A stretch of 64,000 nt of DNA from CAG-826 sp964504595 (lineage in GTDB: Bacteria; Bacillota_I; Bacilli_A; RFN20; CAG-826), in assembly GCA_964504595.1 (NCBI GenBank), contig CAZDEE010000006.1, forward strand, positions 1 to 64,000, read 5' to 3'. This document shows, piece by piece, positions 1 through 8,666 of this stretch. Numbering within the stretch: position 1 is the stretch's first letter; each line of letters opens with the position of its first letter. The notes beneath the pieces were generated by a model, which worked only from the letters and a program-made list of their open reading frames with translations, was not told the origin of the DNA and did not search any database. The position numbers and the translations under genes are program-made.

Positions 1-7
1 AAAAATG

Positions 8-37
8 CAAAAAAAAGACTTCCTGTATAAGGAAGTC
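8..37 (-). terminator. Intrinsic terminator after rplQ
   Basis: Read on the minus strand, a 7-bp GACTTCC/GGAAGTC stem with a 7-base loop is followed by a run of T. It lies just past the rplQ stop and closes the S10-spc-alpha operon. Confidence 0.85.
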
Positions 38-45
38 AATTTAAA

Positions 46-450
46 CTACTTAACAAATTCAACAATTGCCATTGGAGCATTGTCACCTTGACGATTAACA
101 AGTTTTAAAATGCGTGTATAACCACCATTACGATCTGCATAACGGGTAGCAATTTCACCAAATAACTTGTCAAGCGCAGTAACATCGTTCTTTTCATCAG
201 CGAAAATGTTACGGACAACACTTGCGGCTAAACGACGATTGTGTAAGTCACCTTTTTTAGCATAAGTAACTAAACGATCTGCCATTTTAACAACATCTTT
301 AGCAATTCCTGCAGTAATGGTAACGCGTTCATGAACGATTAATTCACTAACGACATTACGAAGCATATTGTTATATTTACTTGAGGTATATGCGGCTTTA
401 AATCTAACACCGGTTTTACCATGTACATTTTTACGACCTTGTGCTGGCAT
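46..450 (-). CDS. rplQ: Ribosomal protein bL17
   Basis: Large-subunit protein L17, placed near the exit-tunnel face of the 50S subunit. The 134-residue product carries the L17 core from about residue 23 (SSKYNNMLRNVV, then LIVHERVTIT), where L17 proteins have the start-of-helix and 'HE..TT' segment. The N-terminus (MPAQGRKNVHGKTG) is roughly 15-20 residues longer than in typical L17. The start is fixed by AGGAG upstream. It is the last gene of the alpha operon, 12 bases after rpoA, and is followed by a terminator. Confidence 0.95.
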   Translation of the reverse strand: MPAQGRKNVHGKTGVRFKAAYTSSKYNNMLRNVVSELIVHERVTITAGIAKDVVKMADRLVTYAKKGDLHNRRLAASVVRNIFADEKNDVTALDKLFGEIATRYADRNGGYTRILKLVNRQGDNAPMAIVEFVK

Positions 451-462
451 TATTTTATCCTC

Positions 463-1419
463 CTATTCGTATTCGTGGAAAGAAAGACCAATTGCTAATA
501 ATTTTTCTTTAACTTCTTTAAGTGATTTCTTTCCAAGATTACGTACTTTCATCATATCTTCTTCTGTCTTTTGAGTTAATTCTAAGACAGTTTGAATTCC
601 TGCTCTCTTTAAGCAGTTATATGAACGAACTGATAAATCGAGTTCTTCGATTGTCATATCTTCATATTTATTTGGTTCTTCTTCAACTTTTTCAGCGATG
701 ATATCAACATTTTGTGCAATATCACTAACGCTTTCAAATAATTTGAAATGTTCAACAATTATTTTAGCGGTTAATGCTAAAGCATCTTGTGGAAGCATTG
801 AACCATTTGTCCAAATCTCTAAAACTAAACGGTCATAACGGGAATCGTGACCAACACGAGTTGGTTCAATAACGTAACTAACCTTTGTAATTGGAGAATA
901 ATTGGAATCTGTAGGAATTGTTCCAATATGCATATTGTTATTGGCTTTATTTCCTTCTGCAGTAACATATCCACGGCCATTACGAGCATAGATAGTCATT
1001 TGTAATCTTCCGCCTTCAGCAACATGAGCGATTTCTAAATCTTTATTAATTACTTCAACACCATCTGGAAGATTGAAGTTTTCAGCAGTAACCGCACATG
1101 GACCTTCAACATCGATTGTAATTTTCTTTGTAGCGTTTTCATCAATATCATCAATTTTCAAGATTAATTCTTTCAAATTAAGAACAATGGTGGTAACATC
1201 TTCGACGACTCCATCTAAAGCACTGAATTCGTGACGTGCTCCTTCAACTTTAACCGCATATACTGATGCACCTGGTAAGGAAGAAAGAAGAACTCTTCTT
1301 AAAGCATTTCCTAATGTTATACCGAATCCTCTTTCAAGTGGTTCGATAACAAATTTACCATAGTTAGTTTTTAAATCATATGTAGCGGTTTTAAAACATG
1401 GTTTTTCAAATTTTTTCAT
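463..1419 (-). CDS. rpoA: RNA polymerase alpha subunit
   Basis: Alpha subunit (318 aa) that nucleates RNA polymerase assembly. The N-terminal dimerisation domain spans about residues 1-230 and includes ERGFGITLGNALRRVLLSSLPG. A Glu-rich linker (EKVEEEPNKYED) leads to the C-terminal DNA- and activator-binding domain, with SVRSYNCLKRAGI and RNLGKKSLKEVKEKL. The open frame extends 14 codons upstream to 1461, but GGGAGG sits 7-8 bases before the ATG at 1419, so that start is preferred. Length is normal for Firmicutes. The position between rpsK and rplQ is the conserved one. Confidence 0.97.
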   Translation of the reverse strand: MKKFEKPCFKTATYDLKTNYGKFVIEPLERGFGITLGNALRRVLLSSLPGASVYAVKVEGARHEFSALDGVVEDVTTIVLNLKELILKIDDIDENATKKITIDVEGPCAVTAENFNLPDGVEVINKDLEIAHVAEGGRLQMTIYARNGRGYVTAEGNKANNNMHIGTIPTDSNYSPITKVSYVIEPTRVGHDSRYDRLVLEIWTNGSMLPQDALALTAKIIVEHFKLFESVSDIAQNVDIIAEKVEEEPNKYEDMTIEELDLSVRSYNCLKRAGIQTVLELTQKTEEDMMKVRNLGKKSLKEVKEKLLAIGLSFHEYE

Positions 1420-1478
1420 TTGATTTCCTCCCTTTTTGCAATCAACATTGTTTTTAATCATTATTTAATTTACAACAA

Positions 1479-1880
1479 TTAACCACGTGGACGCTTTGGT
1501 GGACGGCAACCATTATGTGGGATTGGTGTCGTGTCTAAGATCATAACGATATTTAAACCAGCGACTTGTAAACTACGAACTGCAGCTTCACGTCCTGGAC
1601 CTGGACCTTTGACATTAACGTCAACTGTCTTAATACCTTGATCAAGAGCGACTTTTGCACATGCCTCAGCCGCCATTTGAGCAGCAAATGGTGTGGACTT
1701 TTTAGCACCTTTGAATCCTAATGCGCCAGCGGACGACCATGCGATAGCATTTCCGGCTTCATCAGTGATTGTGACAATGGTGTTATTAAAGGTTGAGTGA
1801 ATGTGAGCGATACCTTTAGTATAGCTTCTTTTAATTTTCTTCTTACGTTGAACAGAAGCTTTCTTTGTTTGTTTAGCCAT
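1479..1880 (-). CDS. rpsK: Ribosomal protein uS11
   Basis: Small-subunit platform protein of 133 aa that contacts 16S rRNA near the E site. It shows the family hallmarks HSTFNNTIVTITD near residue 28, GPGPGREAAVRSL in the C-terminal half, and the terminal PHNGCRPPKRPRG. The basic N-terminal tail (KKASVQRKKKIKRS) is typical. It lies between rpsM and rpoA as in other alpha operons, with an AGGAA-type ribosome binding site. Confidence 0.97.
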   Translation of the reverse strand: MAKQTKKASVQRKKKIKRSYTKGIAHIHSTFNNTIVTITDEAGNAIAWSSAGALGFKGAKKSTPFAAQMAAEACAKVALDQGIKTVDVNVKGPGPGREAAVRSLQVAGLNIVMILDTTPIPHNGCRPPKRPRG

Positions 1881-1901
1881 ATTAGTTCTTCCTCACTTTC
1901 C

Positions 1902-2276
1902 TTATTGTGTTGCTTTCTTCTTATTCGCAATTGTCTTTTTAGGTCCTTTACGTGTACGAGCGTTTGTTCTTGTACGTTGTCCACGGACTGGAAGACCTTT
2001 ACGATGACGAAGACCACGATAGCAACCGACTTCTTGAAGACGCTTAATATTTAAAGCTACTTCACGACGAAGGTCACCTTCAACTTTAATAAGAGCAACT
2101 TCATTACGAATAGCGGTAAGTTGTTCTTCTGATAAATTTTTAACACGAATATCTTCGTTAATGTTAACTTTTTTTAAGATTTTTTTAGCGGTTGTTAAAC
2201 CAATACCATAAATATAGGTTAATGAAATAACAACGCGTTTATCATTTGGAATATCAATTCCAGCAATACGTGCCAT
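1902..2276 (-). CDS. rpsM: Ribosomal protein uS13
   Basis: Small-subunit head protein (124 aa) that touches the P-site tRNA and forms bridges to the 50S subunit. It starts with MARIAGIDIPNDKRVVISLTYIYGIG and ends with the basic tail RGLRHRKGLPVRGQRTRTNARTRKGPK (quoted in part as RGLRHRKGLPVRGQRT). Its ribosome binding site overlaps the rpmJ stop codon, so the two genes are probably translationally coupled. Confidence 0.97.
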   Translation of the reverse strand: MARIAGIDIPNDKRVVISLTYIYGIGLTTAKKILKKVNINEDIRVKNLSEEQLTAIRNEVALIKVEGDLRREVALNIKRLQEVGCYRGLRHRKGLPVRGQRTRTNARTRKGPKKTIANKKKATQ

Positions 2277-2289
2277 GTTCTAATTCCTC

Positions 2290-2406
2290 CTAATTTCCTT
2301 GTCTTTGCTTATGCTTTGGATTACTGCAGATGACCATAACGCGGCCATGTCTACGAATTACCTTACATTTATCGCAAATAGGTTTGACTGAGGGTCTGAC
2401 TTTCAT
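2290..2406 (-). CDS. rpmJ: Ribosomal protein bL36
   Basis: I found this small gene by reading the gap between infA and rpsM. It encodes 38 residues beginning MKVRPSVKPICDKCK. The zinc ligands are Cys11, Cys14, Cys27 and His32, so this is the zinc-binding (C+) form of L36. AGGAGG lies 8 bases before the ATG. The TAG stop overlaps the ribosome binding site of rpsM. Order infA-rpmJ-rpsM is the usual gram-positive one. Confidence 0.95.
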   Translation of the reverse strand: MKVRPSVKPICDKCKVIRRHGRVMVICSNPKHKQRQGN

Positions 2407-2426
2407 AAAAATTTTCCTCCTCTAAA

Positions 2427-2645
2427 TTATTTGAATCTAAATGTGATTCTGCCCCGTGTTAAATCGTAGGGCGATATTTCCACCGTAACTCTATCACCTG
2501 GTAGAATGCGAATGTAATTCATGCGGATTTTACCAGAAACGGTAGCGAGAATTACGACGCCGTTTTGTAACTTTACTCTAAACATTGCGTTAGGAAGCGT
2601 TTCAACGACTATCGCCTCGACTTCAATGACATCTTCTTTCGCCAT
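2427..2645 (-). CDS. infA: Translation initiation factor IF-1
   Basis: IF-1 binds the A site of the 30S subunit during initiation. The 72-residue product is one OB-fold: MAKEDVIEVEAIVVETLPNA, then MNYIRILPGDRVTVEISPYD, then GRITFRFK. Length and ending match the family exactly. It sits between map and rpmJ, as in Bacillus-type spc/alpha operons. Confidence 0.97.
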   Translation of the reverse strand: MAKEDVIEVEAIVVETLPNAMFRVKLQNGVVILATVSGKIRMNYIRILPGDRVTVEISPYDLTRGRITFRFK

Positions 2646-2659
2646 TTTTACCTCCGTAG

Positions 2660-3415
2660 TTAATGTTTTCCTGTTAATGTGAGGACTTCATAGCCCCCTT
2701 CGGTAATGACAATCGTGTTTTCATAATGGCTTGCTAATTTACCATCAATTGTTTTGACTGTCCACCCATCTGGCATGACTTTAGTATCGCGTCTACCTTG
2801 ATGTAACATCGGTTCGATAGCTAAGCACATACCTACACGTAATTTAGGACCATGACCTGGAAGACCGTAATTTGGAATTACTGGATCTTCATGAAGTTCT
2901 GTTCCAATTCCATGCCCCGTATAATCACGAGGAATAGAGAATCCATTGGCTTCTGCATGTTGTTGAATAGCATGAGATACATCAGATAAATATATACCTG
3001 GTTTAATAATCTCCATCGCCTTCCAAAAGCATTCTTCAGTAACGCGGATTAATTTACTAGCTTCTTCGCTTACTTTTCCAATCGCAAACGTTCTTGCAGC
3101 ATCGCCATTATAACCTTTATAGACTGCACCGACATCGATTGAAACAATGTCGCCTTCTTTTAAACGATATTTACTTGGAAATCCGTGAACTAATGTATCA
3201 TTAACTGAAACACATAATGTAGATGGAAATCCGCCATATCCTTTAAAACCAGGAACTGCATTTTGTGATCTAATTGTTTCTTCAGCAACTCGATCTAATT
3301 CCATTGTGGTTACTCCTGGTTTAAGTAACGGCAAAAGTGCATCAAATACACTCGCCGTTATCCTACCAGCTTCGCGCATCAACTCAATTTCTCGAGACGA
3401 TTTCACGATAATCAT
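2660..3415 (-). CDS. map: Methionine aminopeptidase, type I
   Basis: Removes the initiator methionine from new proteins. The 251-aa length fits type Ia enzymes. The metal ligands are visible in order: Asp in VSIDVGAVYKG, Asp in NGDAARTF, His in TGHGIGTELHE, Glu in AIEPML, and Glu in ITEGGYEVLT. The pita-bread fold has no N-terminal zinc or linker extension. It starts two bases after the adk stop and lies in the adk-map-infA block, so it should be co-expressed with secY and the ribosomal genes. Confidence 0.96.
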   Translation of the reverse strand: MIIVKSSREIELMREAGRITASVFDALLPLLKPGVTTMELDRVAEETIRSQNAVPGFKGYGGFPSTLCVSVNDTLVHGFPSKYRLKEGDIVSIDVGAVYKGYNGDAARTFAIGKVSEEASKLIRVTEECFWKAMEIIKPGIYLSDVSHAIQQHAEANGFSIPRDYTGHGIGTELHEDPVIPNYGLPGHGPKLRVGMCLAIEPMLHQGRRDTKVMPDGWTVKTIDGKLASHYENTIVITEGGYEVLTLTGKH

Positions 3416-3417
3416 TT

Positions 3418-4065
3418 TTATTCTCCTTTTAAAAGATGGGAGATGTCTTTAAAGACGTCTTCGATGTCTTGAAGACCATTAACTGACTTTAATAAATTTA
3501 AATTTTCATAGAATTTTACTAAAGGAAGTGTTTGGTTTTCATAAGCATCCAATCTTTCGCTCAATACTTCAACGGTATCATCTTTTCTTTGGAAAAGTGG
3601 ACCGCCACATAAGTCACAAACATCTTCAACTTTACTTGGCTTATACTCGATATGATATGGAGCTGCACATGTCTTACAGACGCGTCTTCCACTGATACGA
3701 GTAATCAAAGCATCTTTATCCGCTGTGATGTTAATAACCATTGTTAATGGGCGAGAGATTTCTCTAGTGATTTCTTCTAAAGCTTCTGCTTGTGGAATGG
3801 TTCTTGGGAAACCATCTAAAAGATAACCACTAGCACAATCGTCTTTTGATAATCTTTCCTTAACAAGAGCGATTGTGACATCATCAGGAACTAAGTGCCC
3901 CTGATTAATATAACTTGCGGCAAGAACACCAAGTGGAGTTCCAGCCTTAATCGCTTCGCGGAACATATCTCCTGTTGATATATGAGGAATGTTAAATTCC
4001 GCGATGATTTTCTTTGCTTGAGTGCCTTTTCCAGCTCCTGGAGGACCCATAAGTATAATGTTCAC
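3418..4065 (-). CDS. adk: Adenylate kinase
   Basis: Converts ATP plus AMP to two ADP. The 215-aa long-LID form carries the P-loop GPPGAGKGTQ at residues 7-16, the AMP-binding stretch ISTGDMFREAI, and DGFPRTIPQA. The LID domain has a zinc-type four-cysteine set (Cys130, Cys133, Cys150, Cys153), common in gram-positive bacteria. It lies two bases after secY and two before map, as in Bacillus. Confidence 0.97.
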   Translation of the reverse strand: MNIILMGPPGAGKGTQAKKIIAEFNIPHISTGDMFREAIKAGTPLGVLAASYINQGHLVPDDVTIALVKERLSKDDCASGYLLDGFPRTIPQAEALEEITREISRPLTMVINITADKDALITRISGRRVCKTCAAPYHIEYKPSKVEDVCDLCGGPLFQRKDDTVEVLSERLDAYENQTLPLVKFYENLNLLKSVNGLQDIEDVFKDISHLLKGE

Positions 4066-4067
4066 TA

Positions 4068-5447
4068 TTAATATCCTCTCTTTCCAGAAGAGACAACCTC
4101 TTCAAAACTCTTTCCGGCTAATAAACCATCAACTTGTGTATTGATTTCGATTGCAACACCAACAACGATGATTAATCCTGTTCCACCTAACGCTAATTGT
4201 TGAGGTAAAACACCGGTTAAAGTTAAGACAATTGGAAGTGCCGCAATTAAAGCTAATGCGGTCGCACCAATAAATGTAATTCTATTTAAAACTTTACGAA
4301 CATATCTTTCAGTTTCATTTCCTGGGTGATTACCTGGACGAATACCTGGAATATAAGAACCATTGTTATAGAAATTAATTGACAATTGTTCTGGATTGAT
4401 TTGTAAGTTTGAATAGAAATAAGAAAATACAAAAATCAAAATTAAATAAATAATAAGTCCCCAAGGCATTTGCCAGGTTTGATCATTGAACCATGGCATT
4501 GTTGTCATTTCACTAGTGGAGAATATTTTTAGCCATTCAGCATTTGTATCTGCACCAGTAATAAAGCTAACAATGACCGTTGGAGCCATTAAAATAGAAG
4601 AAGCAAAGATAACTGGAATTACCCCTGCAGAGTTAATCTTAAGAGGTAAGAAACTTGCTTGTGACATTTTTGCTGAACCACTTTTTCCTGAATGTTGAAC
4701 TGGAATTTTACGTTTTGAAAGTTCAATAAACACGACAAAGCAGATAATAAGTAAGTAAGCAATAACATACATCGCAAATCTAATTGCGCCTTCTAATATG
4801 TAATTTGTATCCGCGCATGTTAATGGATAATATAACCATTGTTGGAACGCAGTTACAAATTGATTTGGTAATGAGCTAACAATACCTGCAAAGATAATGA
4901 CGGAAATACCATTACCTAAGCCTTTTGAAGTGATTTGATCACCTAACCACATAACAAGCATACCACCTGCCATGAGGATTGTAACTATATAAACATAGTC
5001 GATAAATTGAATAGTTCCACCAGATAATGGTGTCAATGTAATATACGAACTATTCTCCATAGTTTTAATAATACCATATCCTTGAACCGCTCCTAAAAGG
5101 AGAGTTAAGTAACGGGTTGTCATTTCTTTTTTCTTCCGTCCTGTTTGTCCTTGTTTATTTAGTTCTGCAAGTGCAGGAAGAACATCCATCGAAAGAAGTT
5201 CAACAATAATTGATGAAGTAATATATGGAGAAACTCCAAGAGCGAATATCGAGAATGTAGATAAAGCTCCACCGCCAAGAAGGTTCATTAAACCAAAAAC
5301 ACTATCTTCGGCAAAATTAACATCATTAACGGTAACTCCAGGAACGGTAATAGCCGATCCAATTCGGAAGATAAGGAGAATCGCAAGTGTAAACACTATA
5401 CGACCCATAATTTCCTTATTTTTTAAAATAGAAATGATTTTCTTCAT
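4068..5447 (-). CDS. secY: Protein translocase subunit SecY
   Basis: Channel subunit of the SecYEG translocon (459 aa), which should export the many lipoproteins encoded further along. About ten membrane spans are visible. Family motifs include GALSTFSIFALGVSPYITSS in the second span region, the cytosolic loop ending SFLPLKINSAGVIPVIFASS, and NPEQLSINFYNNGSYIPGIRPG near the C-terminus. It is slightly longer than the usual 430 residues because of an extracellular loop insert around residue 295-325. It follows rplO by two bases. Confidence 0.97.
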   Translation of the reverse strand: MKKIISILKNKEIMGRIVFTLAILLIFRIGSAITVPGVTVNDVNFAEDSVFGLMNLLGGGALSTFSIFALGVSPYITSSIIVELLSMDVLPALAELNKQGQTGRKKKEMTTRYLTLLLGAVQGYGIIKTMENSSYITLTPLSGGTIQFIDYVYIVTILMAGGMLVMWLGDQITSKGLGNGISVIIFAGIVSSLPNQFVTAFQQWLYYPLTCADTNYILEGAIRFAMYVIAYLLIICFVVFIELSKRKIPVQHSGKSGSAKMSQASFLPLKINSAGVIPVIFASSILMAPTVIVSFITGADTNAEWLKIFSTSEMTTMPWFNDQTWQMPWGLIIYLILIFVFSYFYSNLQINPEQLSINFYNNGSYIPGIRPGNHPGNETERYVRKVLNRITFIGATALALIAALPIVLTLTGVLPQQLALGGTGLIIVVGVAIEINTQVDGLLAGKSFEEVVSSGKRGY

Positions 5448-5449
5448 AA

Positions 5450-5890
5450 TTAAATCACCTCAAATGTACCACCAGCATTGGTAATAGCAGTTTCCGCTGA
5501 CTTAGAGAATTTGTTGGCTTTAACAGATAATTTCTTAGTTAATGTTCCATTACCTAAAATTTTAATGCCATCATATTCTTTACGAACAAGTCCTGCTTCT
5601 TTTAACAATGTTGGGGTGACTTCAACGCCATCTTCAAAGACTTCTAAGTCTCCGACATTGACAATTGCGTAATTAACACGTGAAACGTTATTAAAGCCAC
5701 GTTTTGGTAAACGACGGAATAATGGGTTTTGTCCACCTTCAAAACCTAAGCGAACACCACCACCACTTCTAGCATTTTGACCTTTGTGTCCTTTGCCGGA
5801 AGTTTTGCCGTTTCCTGATCCAATACCACGACCAACGCGGAATGAATTCTTACGGGCTCCTTCTGTGTATCCGAGTTCATGCAATTTCAT
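5450..5890 (-). CDS. rplO: Ribosomal protein uL15
   Basis: Large-subunit assembly protein of 146 aa. The Gly/Arg-rich N-terminal half (RVGRGIGSGNGKTSGKGHKG, then GGVRLGFEGGQNPLFRRLPK) and the C-terminal globular domain fit L15. The frame opens at a GTG at 5899, but that codon overlaps the GGGAGG ribosome binding site, so the ATG at 5890, 8-9 bases downstream of it, is chosen. rpmD would normally sit just upstream in the operon but is absent. Confidence 0.95.
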   Translation of the reverse strand: MKLHELGYTEGARKNSFRVGRGIGSGNGKTSGKGHKGQNARSGGGVRLGFEGGQNPLFRRLPKRGFNNVSRVNYAIVNVGDLEVFEDGVEVTPTLLKEAGLVRKEYDGIKILGNGTLTKKLSVKANKFSKSAETAITNAGGTFEVI

Positions 5891-5934
5891 ATTGTGCACC
5901 TCCCTAGTAATTTTTAAATGAATTGTAGCGCTAA

Positions 5935-6522
5935 TTATTTACGGAGCGCTTTAACTTGGCCATAGCTCTTTAATGCGAGAAGACCGGCGGCTGTTGCACG
6001 TAAAATATTAATTGGTTTACGAGCACCGTAAACTTTAGAATAAATATTCTTAACACCCGCTAATTCTAAGATAGCCCGGACTGGACCACCTGCGACGATT
6101 CCAGTACCTTCTGGAGCTGGTTTTAAGAAAACTTTAGTTGCACCAAAGATTCCTTCAACTTCGTGAGGTATGGTATCACCTTTAACCATAGGGACACGGA
6201 TCATATTTTTCTTAGCAGCTTCAAGTGCTTTTTTAATTGCATCTGGTACTTCAGATGCTTTTCCTGTTCCGTAGCCGAATCTGCCTTTACCATCGCCGAC
6301 AACAACGACAGCTGAGAAACGCATTTTACGTCCACCTTTAACGGTCTTTGAAACACGATTAATGGCAACAACACGTTCTTCATATTGTTTTTCTTGACGT
6401 TCTGGACGACGTCCACGACGTTCTCCACGATGTTCACCACGAGGGCGACGTTCTCCACGAGGAGCTTTTTCTGGAGTTTCTGTTGGTACTGCTTCTGCAG
6501 TTACTACTTTTTCTTCTGCCAT
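5935..6522 (-). CDS. rpsE: Ribosomal protein uS5 with Arg-rich N-terminal tail
   Basis: Small-subunit protein involved in decoding accuracy and mRNA entry. The conserved S5 core starts near residue 47 (EERVVAINRVSKTVKGGRKM) and includes VVVGDGKGRFGYGTGKASEV and GGPVRAILELAGV. Before the core lies an acidic stretch followed by a run of RGER/RGEHRGERR motifs. This makes the protein 195 aa instead of about 165. ATG with a good ribosome binding site supports the long form. It follows rplR in the normal spc order. Confidence 0.96.
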   Translation of the reverse strand: MAEEKVVTAEAVPTETPEKAPRGERRPRGEHRGERRGRRPERQEKQYEERVVAINRVSKTVKGGRKMRFSAVVVVGDGKGRFGYGTGKASEVPDAIKKALEAAKKNMIRVPMVKGDTIPHEVEGIFGATKVFLKPAPEGTGIVAGGPVRAILELAGVKNIYSKVYGARKPINILRATAAGLLALKSYGQVKALRK

Positions 6523-6535
6523 AATTTACTTCCTC

Positions 6536-6892
6536 CTAGAATTTTAAGCCGGCTTCACGAGCGGCTTCTGCAACGGCTTTAACACGGCCGTGATAAATGT
6601 AACCTGAACGATCGAAGACGATAGTTTCAATACCTGCTGCTAAAGCTTTCTTAGCAATATCAGTACCGACTGCACTAGCGGCTTCAATATTACCACCGTT
6701 ATTTAATTTTAAAACGATGGATGATGAACTTACAAGTGTAACTCCATTCACATCATCGATAAGTTGAGCGTGAATGTGAGCATTTGAACGATAGACGCTT
6801 AAACGTGGGCATGTTGCGGTTCCGCTAATTTTAGCACGAACGCGAGCATGACGGCGTTGACGAACGACATTTTTAGATTGTTTTGTAATCAT
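6536..6892 (-). CDS. rplR: Ribosomal protein uL18
   Basis: 5S rRNA-binding protein of the central protuberance, 118 aa. It shows RQRRHARVRAKISGTATCPRLSVYRSN (in part), the core HAQLIDDVNGVTLVSSSS, and the C-terminal FDRSGYIYHGRVKAVAEAAR that defines the family. It lies between rplF and rpsE with an AGGAGG-type site before the ATG. Confidence 0.97.
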   Translation of the reverse strand: MITKQSKNVVRQRRHARVRAKISGTATCPRLSVYRSNAHIHAQLIDDVNGVTLVSSSSIVLKLNNGGNIEAASAVGTDIAKKALAAGIETIVFDRSGYIYHGRVKAVAEAAREAGLKF

Positions 6893-6914
6893 ACTCTTTT
6901 CCTCCTCTTATCGA

Positions 6915-7457
6915 CTATTTCTTACCGGCGCGTTTACCTTCCTTGCGGATGATATGTTCGCCTCTATACATAATACCCTTACCCTTATATGGCTCTGGTT
7001 CTCTTACAGCACGAATTCTAGCAGCGGTTTGTCCGACAGCTTGACGATTTGTACCTTCAACGATAACTTCAGTAGCTGATTTACAGGTAATTGTAACTCC
7101 TTGATCAGGAGTAATAATAACTTCGTGAGAATAACCGATATTTAATAATAAATCGGTACCTTTCATTTGAGCTCTGTAACCAATACCAACGATTACAAGT
7201 TCCTTTTTGAATCCTTCTGAAACGCCATTAACCATGTTGTTTAATAAAGCACGGGTTGTACCATGTAATGCTTTAGTTTGTTTTTCATCATTTGGACGTT
7301 TAACAGTTAATTCTGAACCATTGATTTCATAAGTGAATAATGGACTAAATGTTGCACTTTCAGTACCTTTAGGACCTTTAACAACAACGGTATTATCATT
7401 CACTTCAACGGTTGTGCCTGCAGGTATATTAATAACCTTATGACCAATACGTGACAT
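6915..7457 (-). CDS. rplF: Ribosomal protein uL6
   Basis: Large-subunit protein of 180 aa near the sarcin-ricin loop. It starts MSRIGHKVINIPAGTTVEV and ends in the diagnostic PEPYKGKGIMYRGEHI stretch. The open frame runs 16 codons further upstream into rpsH, but AGGAGG stands just ahead of the ATG at 7457, which matches the standard L6 start. Confidence 0.97.
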   Translation of the reverse strand: MSRIGHKVINIPAGTTVEVNDNTVVVKGPKGTESATFSPLFTYEINGSELTVKRPNDEKQTKALHGTTRALLNNMVNGVSEGFKKELVIVGIGYRAQMKGTDLLLNIGYSHEVIITPDQGVTITCKSATEVIVEGTNRQAVGQTAARIRAVREPEPYKGKGIMYRGEHIIRKEGKRAGKK

Positions 7458-7473
7458 TGTTTGTTTCCTCCTA

Positions 7474-7869
7474 CTACCAAACGTAAGCGATAACTTCTCC
7501 ACCAACGCCTAATGCGCGGGCTTTCTTATCGCTCATAACTCCCTTGGATGTAGAAATGATTGCTATTCCTAATCCTTTTAATACGCGTGGGAGTTTATCT
7601 GCGGAAGCATTGACACGGAGACCTGGTTTAGAAATTTTCTTTAATCCAGAAATAACGCGAACGCCACCTTCTGCGTATTTTAATGTAATTGTAAGTTCTT
7701 TTTTGACTTCGCCAGTAACAGCGTAATCAACGATGAATCCTTCTTCTTTTAAGATATCAGCAATCCGAACTTTCATCGTAGAACTTGGCATTGATACTGT
7801 TTCGTGACGCATAGCATTAGCGTTACGAATTCTTGTAAGCATATCTGCAATTGGATCTGTCATTACCAT
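7474..7869 (-). CDS. rpsH: Ribosomal protein uS8
   Basis: 16S rRNA-binding assembly protein, 131 aa. The N-terminus TDPIADMLTRIRNAN and the C-terminus STSKGVMSDKKARALGVGGE match S8. Two in-frame ATGs lie at 7869 and 7863. The first is 8 bases after GGAGG and is chosen; the second would give the more usual 'MTDPIADML' start and remains possible. Confidence 0.96.
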   Translation of the reverse strand: MVMTDPIADMLTRIRNANAMRHETVSMPSSTMKVRIADILKEEGFIVDYAVTGEVKKELTITLKYAEGGVRVISGLKKISKPGLRVNASADKLPRVLKGLGIAIISTSKGVMSDKKARALGVGGEVIAYVW

Positions 7870-7890
7870 ATTAATTTCCTCCTTCTAAGA

Positions 7891-8076
7891 TTACCAGCTG
7901 GACTTCTTCATACCTGGAATTTCACCTTTATAAGCTAATTCACGGATACAAATTCTGCACAACTTAAATTTACGAATGACTGAGTGAGGACGTCCACAAC
8001 GTTCACAACGTGTGTATTCTCTGACTTTAAATTTTTGTGGTCTTTGATATTTAGCGACCATTGATTTCTTTGCCAT
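7891..8076 (-). CDS. rpsN: Ribosomal protein uS14, zinc type
   Basis: 61-residue S14 of the zinc-binding type. Ligands are Cys24, Cys27, Cys40 and Cys43 (CERC and CRIC). The protein ends with the standard ELAYKGEIPGMKKSSW. It lies between rplE and rpsH. Confidence 0.97.
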   Translation of the reverse strand: MAKKSMVAKYQRPQKFKVREYTRCERCGRPHSVIRKFKLCRICIRELAYKGEIPGMKKSSW

Positions 8077-8094
8077 GTTTCTTTATCCTCCCTA

Positions 8095-8652
8095 CTATTT
8101 TTGGAACGGCATGCCGAGTAATTCAAGTAAGCTGTAAGCTTCTTCATCTGTACCAGCAGTCGTAACGATTACAATATCCATACCTCTGATTTTGCTAATT
8201 TTATCATAGTCAATTTCAGGGAAAATTAATTGTTCTTTGATGCCGAGGGTATAGTTACCACGACCATCAAAAGCATTCTTATTAACACCACGGAAGTCAC
8301 GAACACGTGGAAGTGCGATAGAAATCAATTTATCTAAGAATTCATACATACGAACTCCACGAAGAGTAACTTTACATCCGATAGGTTGTCCCTCACGAAG
8401 CTTAAAGCTTGCGATAGATTTTTTAGCTTTTGTAATAACTGGTTTTTGTCCAGTGATTAAGGCTAATTCAGCAGCGGCATCATCAAGCATTTTGCTATTT
8501 GATGTAGCTTCACCAACACCAATGTTGATAACAACTTTGACTAATGCTGGAGTTTGCATTGTTGAACTATAGCCATATTTTTGAAATAAAGCAGGTGCAA
8601 CAACTTCAGCATATTTTTGTTGGAGACGATTTGCATATGTTTTGTTTGCCAT
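8095..8652 (-). CDS. rplE: Ribosomal protein uL5
   Basis: 5S rRNA-binding protein of 185 aa that contacts P-site tRNA. Family motifs are KVVINIGVGEA, KPVITKAKKSIASFKLREGQ and the C-terminal GMDIVIVTTAGTDEEAYSLL. The N-terminus is a few residues longer than usual (about 180). It lies between rplX and rpsN. Confidence 0.97.
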   Translation of the reverse strand: MANKTYANRLQQKYAEVVAPALFQKYGYSSTMQTPALVKVVINIGVGEATSNSKMLDDAAAELALITGQKPVITKAKKSIASFKLREGQPIGCKVTLRGVRMYEFLDKLISIALPRVRDFRGVNKNAFDGRGNYTLGIKEQLIFPEIDYDKISKIRGMDIVIVTTAGTDEEAYSLLELLGMPFQK

Positions 8653-8666
8653 AATTTGCTACCTCC

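Noticed and set aside
1718..2054. Overlapping frames on both strands across rpsK and rpsM
   Set aside because: Shadows of conserved ribosomal genes; composition of the translated products is not protein-like.
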